From Sulfitobacter brevis (lineage in GTDB: Bacteria; Pseudomonadota; Alphaproteobacteria; Rhodobacterales; Rhodobacteraceae): a stretch of 64,000 bases of DNA. The notes beneath the pieces are model-generated. The model was not told the origin of the DNA and did no database searches. It saw only the letters and a program-made list of their open reading frames with translations. Positions 38,872 through 46,533 of the stretch are shown here, piece after piece (position 1 is the first letter of the stretch; every line of letters begins with the position of its first letter). Where the stretch lies: NCBI RefSeq assembly GCF_900112755.1, contig NZ_FOMW01000004.1:124001-188000 (forward strand), written 5' to 3'. The translations under genes were made by a program, and so were the position numbers.

Positions 38872-39840
38872 ATGGATTATATGACACTGATCCAGCTGCT
38901 TGATTCTACAGTTCGTCTGGCCACGCCACTGCTTTTGGCCTGTCTGGCCGGGTTGTTCAGTGAACGTGCCGGTATTTTTGACATCGGCCTTGAGGGCAAA
39001 ATGCTGGCCGCTGCGTTTTTCTCGGCCGCCGTCGCATCGCTGACAGGTTCAGTCTGGATCGGCCTTTTGGCGGGTATCGCCGCATCAATGTCGCTGGCCG
39101 CGCTGCACGGTGTCGCCTCGATCACTTTCCGCGGCAACCAATTGATTTCCGGCGTCGCAATCAACTTTCTCGCAGCGGGGCTGACAGTGCTGATCGCGCA
39201 GGATTGGTTCAGCCAAGGCGGGCGCACGCCGTCGTTGATGGGCGGCGCGCGGTTTGAGGGCATCACCCTGCCCGGCGCTGATGCGATCGCCGATGTGCCG
39301 GTTATCGGCCCGCTCTACGCTGAGCTGATTTCCGGCCATTCGATCTTGGTTTACATGGCCTTCGCTGCTGTGCCGCTCACGTGGTGGCTGCTCTATCGGA
39401 CGCGGTTTGGCCTGCGCTTGAGGGCCGTTGGCGAAAATCCGGCGGCTGTGGATACGGCAGGCGTCTCGGTCGTCGGGCTACGCTACGCTGCCGTGGCCAT
39501 CTGCGGCGTGCTTTGCGGGATCGCAGGCGCTTATCTCTCCACGGCTTTGCAGGCGGGATTTGTCAAAGACATGTCTGCTGGGCGCGGATTTATTGCGCTG
39601 GCTGCCCTGATTTTTGCCAAATGGCGGCCTTGGTACGCGCTTTGGGCGACGCTGCTATTCGGCCTTTTTGGCGCGTTGGAAACACGGCCCGACGTCATAG
39701 AAAACGTGATCGGTTTTAAGGTTCAGGGCCAGCTTTTGGGAGCGCTTCCATACCTGATGACAGTTGTGATCCTTGCCGGTTTTGTCGGCAAAGCCATCCC
39801 GCCACGCGCGGGCGGCGAGCCCTACGTCAAGGAACGCTAA
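38872..39840 (+). CDS. ABC transporter permease (nucleoside type)
   Basis: 322 aa, the second permease, with ERAGIFDIGLEGKMLAAAFF near residue 28 and AVDTAGVSVVGLRYAAVAIC near 196 matching the NupC-like subunit of BMP systems. It starts 71 nt after the first permease. A 23-codon open frame occupies that gap. The operon ends at a 13-bp hairpin. Confidence 0.92.
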   Translation: MDYMTLIQLLDSTVRLATPLLLACLAGLFSERAGIFDIGLEGKMLAAAFFSAAVASLTGSVWIGLLAGIAASMSLAALHGVASITFRGNQLISGVAINFLAAGLTVLIAQDWFSQGGRTPSLMGGARFEGITLPGADAIADVPVIGPLYAELISGHSILVYMAFAAVPLTWWLLYRTRFGLRLRAVGENPAAVDTAGVSVVGLRYAAVAICGVLCGIAGAYLSTALQAGFVKDMSAGRGFIALAALIFAKWRPWYALWATLLFGLFGALETRPDVIENVIGFKVQGQLLGALPYLMTVVILAGFVGKAIPPRAGGEPYVKER

Positions 39841-39886
39841 GCCATTATCCGCGCGCCTTAGCGCTGAAACCTGGGTGAATAACGGC

Positions 39887-39922
39887 CTCTGTTTGCTGCA
39901 AAGCAGCAAGCAGAGTTGATTT
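39887..39922 (+). terminator. Terminator-like hairpin after the ABC operon
   Basis: 13-bp stem CTCTGTTTGCTGC / GCAGCAAGCAGAG (one G-T pair) with an AAA loop, then TTGATTT. The T-run is weak. Confidence 0.6.
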
Positions 39923-39951
39923 CGTAATCGGACCTGCCTAACAGGAGTGTT

Positions 39952-40869
39952 ATGCAAATCTACCTGCCCATTGCTGAGATTTCAGTGAATGCCTACCTCA
40001 TTCTGGGGTTAGGTGGGCTTGTCGGCATTCTGTCCGGTATGTTTGGTGTGGGTGGGGGTTTTCTGATCACCCCGTTGTTGTTCTTTGTCGGTATTCCTCC
40101 TGCGGTCGCCGTGGCCACCTCCACCAACCAGATTGTTGCATCGTCATTCTCCGCTCTGCTGGCGCATTTGAAACGGCGCACTGTCGATTTTCGCATGGGT
40201 TGGGTGCTGCTCATCGGTGGCTTGATCGGCTCCGGCCTCGGGGTGATCGTCTTCAACATGCTGCGCGCACTTGGCCAAGTCGATCTGCTGGTGAAGCTTT
40301 GCTACGTTATCTTTCTGGGTGTGATTGGCGGCTTGATGTTTATCGAGTCGCTGAACGCAATCCGCCGAACCCGCAAGGGCGGGCGCGCGACACTGCGCAA
40401 GAAGCACAACTGGATTCACGGATTGCCATTCAAGGTACGGTTTCGGGTTTCCGGGCTTTATATCTCTGTGATCCCGCCGCTGATGGTGGGGGTTCTCGTT
40501 GGTATTCTGGCGGCAATCATGGGCGTTGGCGGCGGGTTCATCATGGTCCCCGCAATGATCTATCTGCTTGGCATGCCCACGAAAGTAGTGGTGGGCACCT
40601 CGCTGTTTCAGATCATATTCGTCACAGCCTTCACCACGATGTTGCACGCGACGACGAACTACACGGTCGATATCGTGCTCGCGGTCTTGCTTCTGGTTGG
40701 CGGTGTGATCGGTGCGCAGGTGGGCACGCAAATCGGTATGCGGATGAAGGCCGAGCAGTTGCGAATTCTGCTCGCGTTTCTCGTGCTTTTGGTCTGCGGC
40801 AACCTCGCGCTTGACCTGCTGCTCCAGCCCGATGAGCTTTTCTCCCTCAGCCCTGTGGTGATAAAATGA
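39952..40869 (+). CDS. TauE/SafE-family sulfite/sulfonate exporter-like permease
   Basis: 305 aa, about eight helices in two repeats. Each half carries the glycine-rich core, SGMFGVGGGFLITPLLFFVG near residue 27 and AAIMGVGGGFIMVPAMIYLL near 188, as in TauE/SafE (UPF0721). Members export sulfite or sulfoacetate-type anions. Its start codon region follows AACAGGAG. It overlaps the TIGR02186 gene by 4 nt, a pairing common in Rhodobacteraceae. Confidence 0.88.
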   Translation: MQIYLPIAEISVNAYLILGLGGLVGILSGMFGVGGGFLITPLLFFVGIPPAVAVATSTNQIVASSFSALLAHLKRRTVDFRMGWVLLIGGLIGSGLGVIVFNMLRALGQVDLLVKLCYVIFLGVIGGLMFIESLNAIRRTRKGGRATLRKKHNWIHGLPFKVRFRVSGLYISVIPPLMVGVLVGILAAIMGVGGGFIMVPAMIYLLGMPTKVVVGTSLFQIIFVTAFTTMLHATTNYTVDIVLAVLLLVGGVIGAQVGTQIGMRMKAEQLRILLAFLVLLVCGNLALDLLLQPDELFSLSPVVIK

Positions 40870-41633
40870 GGCGGCTGGTCGTTGGCCTGCTGCTTGCTGT
40901 CGGCCTTGCTGTTTCTGCCAATGCGGAAGAAGAAATTGTATTGGGGCTCAGCCAAGCCGAAGTGTCGATCAGCACCAATTTCAACGGGTCCGAGATCCTG
41001 ATCTACGGTGCGGTTAAACGCGAAACGCCGGTGCCCCAAGGCGCCCCGCTCGAAGTGGTCATGACAGTCTCTGGCCCCTCGCTGCCCATCAACGTCTGGC
41101 GCAAGCACAAGCGTTTTGGCATCTGGATCAACACCGAGGCCGTTGAGGTCGATCGCGCCCCAAGCTTTTATGCGGTGGTGACCAGCGGCCCGCTCGATCA
41201 TGTGCTGAAACGGATCGAAGACCTACGCCACAAAATCTCGATCCCGCGCGCTATCAGATCGGTCGGCGCGCCAATGACGATCAAGGACTCCACAGCGTTC
41301 ACCGAGGCACTGATCCGCATCCGAAGCCGCGCCAACCTGTATCAGGTGATCGAGGATGGCGTGAAAGTTGACCAGCAAACTCTATTTCGCGCCGCAATTG
41401 CCCTGCCCGCAGCCCTGACCGAAGGCGATTACATCACCCGGATCTTCCTGACCCGCGGCGGCACCGTCGTGTCGCAATACCAGACTGTGATCGACGTGCG
41501 CAAAGTTGGGATGGAACGCTGGCTATTCAACCTGTCGCGGGAAAATGCGTTTCTTTACGGTCTTTTGTCATTGGTCATCGCGATCGCGGCGGGATGGGGC
41601 GCCTCAGCCGCGTTCGCACTGCTGCGACGCTAA
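40866..41633 (+). CDS. TIGR02186 family membrane-anchored protein
   Basis: 255 aa. Signal peptide (ends near ANAEEE), a long periplasmic region and one C-terminal membrane helix (about residues 226-252). The pattern IVLGLSQAEVSISTNFNGSE near residue 20 and PLEVVMTVSGPSLPINVWRK identify TIGR02186. It is tied to the TauE-like exporter by a 4-nt overlap, so it is probably an accessory subunit. Function unproven. Confidence 0.85.
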   Translation: MRRLVVGLLLAVGLAVSANAEEEIVLGLSQAEVSISTNFNGSEILIYGAVKRETPVPQGAPLEVVMTVSGPSLPINVWRKHKRFGIWINTEAVEVDRAPSFYAVVTSGPLDHVLKRIEDLRHKISIPRAIRSVGAPMTIKDSTAFTEALIRIRSRANLYQVIEDGVKVDQQTLFRAAIALPAALTEGDYITRIFLTRGGTVVSQYQTVIDVRKVGMERWLFNLSRENAFLYGLLSLVIAIAAGWGASAAFALLRR

Positions 41634-41688
41634 GAACTTCGCGTTTCTGCCCCATTAGCCAGCGCAAACTTCGGCCAGCGTCGTCACC

Positions 41689-43227
41689 CTAGTCTAGCGC
41701 ATCGACAGGCGCATCCAGCTTCAGCAGCGCGGCGGGTGCCGCCCTAAGGTCATCAATTTCCAACGGTCCGGACGGCTTTGAAAGACGATTGCGCACAACC
41801 CAAATTAGCCGCTCCTGCGCGCGCGTGATCGCCACATAGGCAAGCCGCTTCCACAGCGGCTGTCCTGCCTCACTGCGTCCCATCCGCGCTGCGATAGCGA
41901 GATCGGGCGCAAAGACCTGAACAGTTTCCCACTGACTGCCTTGCGCCTTGTGGATGGTCACAGCAGCCCCGTGCAGAAAGGTAGCCCCCATGCGCGCGGC
42001 GAAGGGGATAAACGGCTCTTCTTCGTCTGGCTTTTCAATCTTTACGATGCTCGCCGCGCTGATCTGCGGATCTTCGGCTCCCATCACATGCAGGCGACTA
42101 AACCCGGGCTTGCGCCCTTCGCCCAGATAGATGACCTGCGCACCTTTGATCAGGCCTCGCGCCTCCAGATCAAGCCGCTTTTTACGATGTTTAAGCGGCA
42201 GCTCCAGCCCGTCACATATCAAGGGCTCGCCCTGCAAAAGCGCATCTTCCGGGGCGCCGTGCACCGCGCGAAATGCATTGATCAGCCGGATCCGCGTCGC
42301 GTTGCGCCACACCAAAACTGGCGAGCGTGCCATCAGATCAACCTCGACCCTTTGGCCCCATACCACGCGATCATCCCGTGCTGCGGCCTGCTCGATCATC
42401 CGCTCGAAGGCCTCGAAAGTCAGCTCGGGATCGGCAAGCGTGTGGGCAAGATCCAGGATCGGGTTGCCAGCATCCTGACGGTGAATACGGCTCAGCGTCA
42501 AAACCCGCTTTTCGGGCAGCTTTTCGAATACCATCGTTCCTGATTGCTTCACGGGCGCCAACTGGGCCGGATCGCCAAACAGCAAAAGCGTTGGAAAGAT
42601 TTCCTTCAGATCTTCGAACTGCTTGTCATCCAACATGGAGGATTCATCGACAAACCCGATATCCAATGGCTCTTCGCGACGCTTCCACCCCGTGATGAAA
42701 TCGCTGCCCCGCAAGCCCGCCGCCGCAAGGGCACCGGGAATGGATTTATTATTCGCATAGAACGCGGCCGCGCGATCCAGAGCGATTTCGGTCATCCCCT
42801 CGACGACAGGCCGTTCACCCGATCCCGCCAGCCACTCGGCCATACGTTCGTATTCCGGATCATAAACCGGCGTGTACAATATACGGTGGATCGTCGTGGC
42901 CGGCACCCCGCGCAGCCGCAACACACTCGCAGCCTTATTGGTCGGCGCGAGAATGGCCAAGGTGCGCTTGTCTTTGCGCTTGCGGCTTTCATAATCGCCC
43001 GAGACGATCTCGACACCGACCGCTTGCATCGCTTTATAAAGCTCGGCCAACAACAGCGTTTTGCCAGATCCGGCTTTGCCTGTGACAGCCATGACCTGAT
43101 TTGCGCCACCGGCTGGCGGCATCAATAGACTGTCCTCCAAATCGACGCCCGCATGGCGCAGCATTGCCGCCACATCATCAAATGCGGCGGCTTGGTCTTG
43201 CGAATATGTAACAGTTGGCAAACTCAT
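41689..43227 (-). CDS. RecD-like ATP-dependent DNA helicase
   Basis: 512 aa, superfamily 1. Walker A in AVTGKAGSGKTLLLAELYK near residue 48, Walker B IGFVDESSMLDDKQ near 191, motif III LLLFGDPAQLAPVKQSG, and the C-terminal motifs VTIHKAQGSQWETV and AYVAITRAQERLIWVV. Shorter than RecD2 and Dda-like in layout. It is a stand-alone gene, so not part of RecBCD. Role in replication or repair inferred from the family. Confidence 0.87.
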   Translation of the reverse strand: MSLPTVTYSQDQAAAFDDVAAMLRHAGVDLEDSLLMPPAGGANQVMAVTGKAGSGKTLLLAELYKAMQAVGVEIVSGDYESRKRKDKRTLAILAPTNKAASVLRLRGVPATTIHRILYTPVYDPEYERMAEWLAGSGERPVVEGMTEIALDRAAAFYANNKSIPGALAAAGLRGSDFITGWKRREEPLDIGFVDESSMLDDKQFEDLKEIFPTLLLFGDPAQLAPVKQSGTMVFEKLPEKRVLTLSRIHRQDAGNPILDLAHTLADPELTFEAFERMIEQAAARDDRVVWGQRVEVDLMARSPVLVWRNATRIRLINAFRAVHGAPEDALLQGEPLICDGLELPLKHRKKRLDLEARGLIKGAQVIYLGEGRKPGFSRLHVMGAEDPQISAASIVKIEKPDEEEPFIPFAARMGATFLHGAAVTIHKAQGSQWETVQVFAPDLAIAARMGRSEAGQPLWKRLAYVAITRAQERLIWVVRNRLSKPSGPLEIDDLRAAPAALLKLDAPVDALD

Positions 43228-43269
43228 CCGGTGACACTACGCGAGCGCCGGTCGGGGGGCCAGATAGGT

Positions 43270-43860
43270 TCAACCGGTTTTTGACCATTGCCGCGGTGCT
43301 GAGCATCCGAACGCCTGATCAAACCAGAACCGCGACTGTGGCAACGAGACCCCTGCCCGCGCAGCGATTTTCTGCTGCATCGTCTCTTCAAACTGCCACA
43401 ACCCAACGCTGATCCGCGCGGGGCCGTCCCCTTTGCTGCCCAGAACCTCTGGTGATGCCCCGATCATCCGGTAGATACGGACCATGCGGGCATCAAAAAC
43501 TCCGACGAAATGTTCAATGGCGAAACCTTGCATGATCTCGGCACCGCCTAACATCAACGCAGCCGCGACCGAGCCACCTGCATTTCGAGACAGGCAGAAT
43601 CTTGTGCACTCCCAGATCAGCGGGCTGCGCACTGGGCCCGTGAGTAAATCGGCAAAATGGTCATTAACCATCACCGGCCCCGTCGTCGGCAAGAATCTCA
43701 TGGAGCCGCCATGGGAGCCATCCGGCTGTTCCCAAATCACATAGAGCGGGTCAAGCGCATCATAGCGGTCTCGCTCCTCGCCCCGCGCATCGACCTCGAC
43801 CTCCCACCCCAGCCTTGTCTTGAACTGGTCGGCGCGATCACGAAACATGCCGCGCGCCAA
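43270..43860 (-). CDS. LuxI-family acyl-homoserine lactone synthase (5' end disrupted)
   Basis: The open frame (196 aa from TTG 43860) holds all conserved LuxI residues: MFRDRADQFKTRLGWEVEVD (Arg, Phe, Trp), YDALDPLYVI (both Asp), GSMRFLPTTGP, and SPLIWECTRFCLSR (Glu, Arg). The homologous reading continues upstream as YLYGSELCSFPKLAR and then meets TGA at 43897-43899, the third codon after an ATG at 43905 that has GAGG seven nt before it. The family usually reads M-hydrophobic-Arg-Tyr there, so CGA to TGA is likely. TTG 43860 lacks a clear ribosome site. The full frame would be 211 aa. May be a pseudogene. Confidence 0.8.
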   Translation of the reverse strand: MARGMFRDRADQFKTRLGWEVEVDARGEERDRYDALDPLYVIWEQPDGSHGGSMRFLPTTGPVMVNDHFADLLTGPVRSPLIWECTRFCLSRNAGGSVAAALMLGGAEIMQGFAIEHFVGVFDARMVRIYRMIGASPEVLGSKGDGPARISVGLWQFEETMQQKIAARAGVSLPQSRFWFDQAFGCSAPRQWSKTG

Positions 43861-44045
43861 CTTTGGAAAGGAGCATAGTTCGGAGCCGTAAAGATATCAT
43901 AACATTGTGTGCCCTCATGCCAATATGGAAGGCTGACAGAGCTACATCATTGCGACTTAATGCTTCCGGACCACAACGCACGCTCCACCCCCAATCAGGC
44001 AACACCAGAGCGGTGCAGCTTTTTTAACGGTGACGAGCCCCCCGG

Positions 44046-44764
44046 TTACACGACGATCATCCCACGGCTCAGCGCCCGCGCAACGGCATGAGTGGTATTC
44101 AACGCGCCCAGTTTGTACCGCGCACTTTCGATATAGACCCGCAAAGTATGTTCGGAGATTGAAAGCGTATCTGCGACCTGTGCACGGCTGTAACCAACAG
44201 CAATCAACGTCATGGCGTCTATCTCTCGCGGGCTCAGTGCACGCGATTGGCCCGGGGCGCGATCCGGTTCCAGTGCCAGCGCCTTTTCATTGAAATAATG
44301 GGCAACAAGGATCAGCGTCCGCCGGTGGGTTTCGGTAAACTCGGCCCAAGTGGCATCGTCGCAGGAGTGATTAACCGAGAATAGCGCGAATTGCCCATTG
44401 GGCCCCGCACTGGTACGGAATACCCTTGATTGCCCAATCCATATTTTTCGCTTTCCTGACGAAATTCCCGAGCGCCTTTGCCTGACCAATCCAGGCGTTT
44501 CCACTCGACCGGATGGAAGCGCTGGTAGCACCCGATAACCACCGGATCGACCCGTAAGTAATTCTGCTCCACATAGCGCTGCTGCCATTCCTGCGAATAC
44601 GTGCCACAACCGAACTGCTCGCCGGCCGAGTCCACCCAGTGATAGGCAATGTGGGCGATAGCAAAACAATCCCGCAGCGCGACACTCGCGGTCTGCATTG
44701 CGTCAAGCGTATCGGCCCGCTCAAGCGACTCCAGAATTAATTCCTTTTTCGGCTGTATACCCAT
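44046..44764 (-). pseudogene. LuxR-family quorum-sensing regulator, frameshifted
   Basis: The autoinducer-binding half lies in one frame (44764 to about 44405): SQEWQQRYVEQNYLRVDPVV and HPVEWKRLDWSG carry the Trp, Tyr, Asp-Pro and Trp residues of the ligand pocket, then GNQGYSVPVRG. The reading continues in another frame as PNGQFALFSVNHSC and the HTH domain ALSPREIDAMTLIAVGYSRA ... ISEHTLRVYIESAR to the stop at 44046. The switch is at a run of four C on the plus strand (44403-44406). One more base would give VRGPNGQF and 239 aa, the normal LuxR length. As it stands the product ends at 150 aa without a DNA-binding domain. Confidence 0.85.
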
Positions 44765-44918
44765 ACGTATCGCCCGCTTTCCTTTTCTCTGCGGCAGCGA
44801 TCTCGGTCAGGGCAATTATTGCGGTATCGTCCAATTGCTCAGCGAGCTTGGGAAGATCATTTGATACCGCGAAAACCCTCAGATCGGCCAGAACATCCAT
44901 AATCCAGTCATTTCGCAT
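44721..44918 (-). CDS. Small protein upstream of and overlapping luxR
   Basis: 65 aa from ATG 44918 with GGGGAG 8 nt upstream. It begins MRNDWIMDVLADLRVFAVSN, then KLAEQLDDTAIIALTEIAAAE, predicted helical and acidic. Its 3' end overlaps the luxR start by 44 nt, so coupling is likely. I recall similar short ORFs beside luxR in this family, without known function. Confidence 0.7.
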   Translation of the reverse strand: MRNDWIMDVLADLRVFAVSNDLPKLAEQLDDTAIIALTEIAAAEKRKAGDTYGYTAEKGINSGVA

Positions 44919-44964
44919 ACCAAACTCTCCCCTAATTGGTTAATTTTCATATAACACAAGTATA

Positions 44965-44993
44965 ACGCGAATTATTTTTTCCGATATTCGCGT
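44965..44993. promoter_or_regulatory. Inverted repeat upstream of the quorum-sensing operon
   Basis: Perfect 8-bp arms ACGCGAAT and ATTCGCGT separated by 13 nt of AT-rich sequence, about 50 bp before the small ORF. Arm spacing of two helical turns fits a dimeric regulator. It does not match the usual lux box. No binding protein identified. Confidence 0.4.
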
Positions 44994-45064
44994 ATTACCG
45001 CTCCCCCGAAATAGCGGGGTCGTGATCCTTTAAGTGACTGGTTAAGAACTTGCCCGTTTTCCAC

Positions 45065-45099
45065 AAAAAAAACCCGCGAACCAACTGGTGATTCGCGGG
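45065..45099 (-). terminator. Terminator after ccr
   Basis: On the minus strand an 8-bp stem CCCGCGAA / TTCGCGGG is followed by eight T residues, 40 nt past the ccr stop. Confidence 0.9.
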
Positions 45100-45139
45100 C
45101 ATTGTTCCATGGTCAAAACAAACAAAAAGTTAACGGTAG

Positions 45140-46420
45140 TTACCGCCGTGCATCCAGTGCATCTTCGAGTGTTCTCAGGCCCGTGGTCGGGGCCTGCACC
45201 AGCACTGACATATTGCCCGGCTTGTGTTCGTTGCGGCGCATTTTCACGTGTGCCTGAGGCAGATCAGCCCAAGTAAAGACCTCGGACATGCAGGGGTCCA
45301 AACGCCGCTCCAGCATCAATTTATTTGCCGCTGATGCTTGTTTGAGGTGGGCAAAATGCGAGCCCTGCAAACGTTTCTGGTGCATCCACATATACCGTAC
45401 GTCAAAGGTTAAGTTAAAGCCGCTGGTACCGGCACAGATCACCACCATGCCGCCCTTTTTCACGACGAAAGTAGACACAGGGAATGTCGCCTCGCCGGGG
45501 TGCTCGAACACCATGTCGACGTTGACACCCTTGCCGGTGATATCCCAGATCGCTTTGCCGAACTTACGGGTCTCGTCGAACCACGTTTTGTATTCCGGCG
45601 TGTTCACTGTGGGGAGTTGCCCCCAGCAATTGAAATCCTTGCGGTTGAGCACACCCTTCGCGCCCAGATCGAGCACAAACTGGCGCTTGCTTTCGTCACT
45701 GATAACCCCGATGGCATTCGCGCCTGCGGTGTTGATCAACTGGATCGCATAGGACCCCAGACCACCCGACGCGCCCCAAACCAGCACGTTCTGTCCGGGC
45801 TTGAGGTCATGCGGCTCATGGCCAAACAGCATGCGATATGCGGTGGCGAGCGTCAGCGTATAGCACGCACTTTCTTCCCACGTCAGGTGCTTGGGGCGTG
45901 GCATCAACTGCTGGCTCTGCACGCGAGTGAACTGGCTGAAGGACCCATCGGGCGTCTCGTAGCCCCAGATTCGTTGGCTCGACGAATACATCGGATCGCC
46001 GCCGTTACATTCCTCGTCGTCGCCATCGTCCTGATTGCAGTGAATCACCACCTCGTCGCCGACCTTCCAGCGCTTCACCTTGTCACCTACCGCCCAAACG
46101 ATGCCCGAGGCATCCGAGCCCGCGATGTGATAAGGCTGCTTGTGGCCGTCGAACGGGCTGATCGGCTGACCGAGCGAAGCCCAGACGCCGTTATAGTTAA
46201 CGCCTGCAGCCATCACGAGGACAAGCACGTCCTGGCTATCGAGTTGCGGGACGTCGACGACTTCTTCGAGCATTGCTTTATCCGGCTCGCCGTGGCGTTC
46301 GCGGCGGATCGCCCATGCGTACATCTGTTTTGGCACATGGCCCATCGGGGGCATCTCGCCCACTTCGTAAAGGTCTTTTTCCGGCGCATCATACTGCGCA
46401 ATGGTGGTATCAAGTGCCAT
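45140..46420 (-). CDS. ccr: Crotonyl-CoA carboxylase/reductase
   Basis: 426 aa, the usual length. Medium-chain dehydrogenase/reductase fold. N-terminal substrate domain with YNGVWASLGQPISPFDGHK near 91, Rossmann motif VLVWGASGGLGSYAIQLI near 216, and EVFTWADLPQAHVKMRRNEHKPGNM at the end. Catalyses NADPH-dependent reductive carboxylation of crotonyl-CoA to ethylmalonyl-CoA, the defining step of the ethylmalonyl-CoA pathway for acetyl-CoA assimilation. AGGAGG precedes the ATG. ecm is about 2.6 kb away on the other strand, and mcl2-type and mch genes lie downstream in the window. Confidence 0.95.
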   Translation of the reverse strand: MALDTTIAQYDAPEKDLYEVGEMPPMGHVPKQMYAWAIRRERHGEPDKAMLEEVVDVPQLDSQDVLVLVMAAGVNYNGVWASLGQPISPFDGHKQPYHIAGSDASGIVWAVGDKVKRWKVGDEVVIHCNQDDGDDEECNGGDPMYSSSQRIWGYETPDGSFSQFTRVQSQQLMPRPKHLTWEESACYTLTLATAYRMLFGHEPHDLKPGQNVLVWGASGGLGSYAIQLINTAGANAIGVISDESKRQFVLDLGAKGVLNRKDFNCWGQLPTVNTPEYKTWFDETRKFGKAIWDITGKGVNVDMVFEHPGEATFPVSTFVVKKGGMVVICAGTSGFNLTFDVRYMWMHQKRLQGSHFAHLKQASAANKLMLERRLDPCMSEVFTWADLPQAHVKMRRNEHKPGNMSVLVQAPTTGLRTLEDALDARR

Positions 46421-46533
46421 AGGGGCCTCCTGCCTTCAGACTTTCGTGCCGCAATGCAGAATCGCAGCGTATGCAGGATGGAATATGAGGTAACGCGCAA
46501 TAATGCAACATCTGACGGTGCGTTATTGTAATT

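Noticed and set aside
43906-44045. Possible lux box before luxI
   Set aside because: CTGACAGA near 43933 resembles half a lux box, but the matching half-site is absent.
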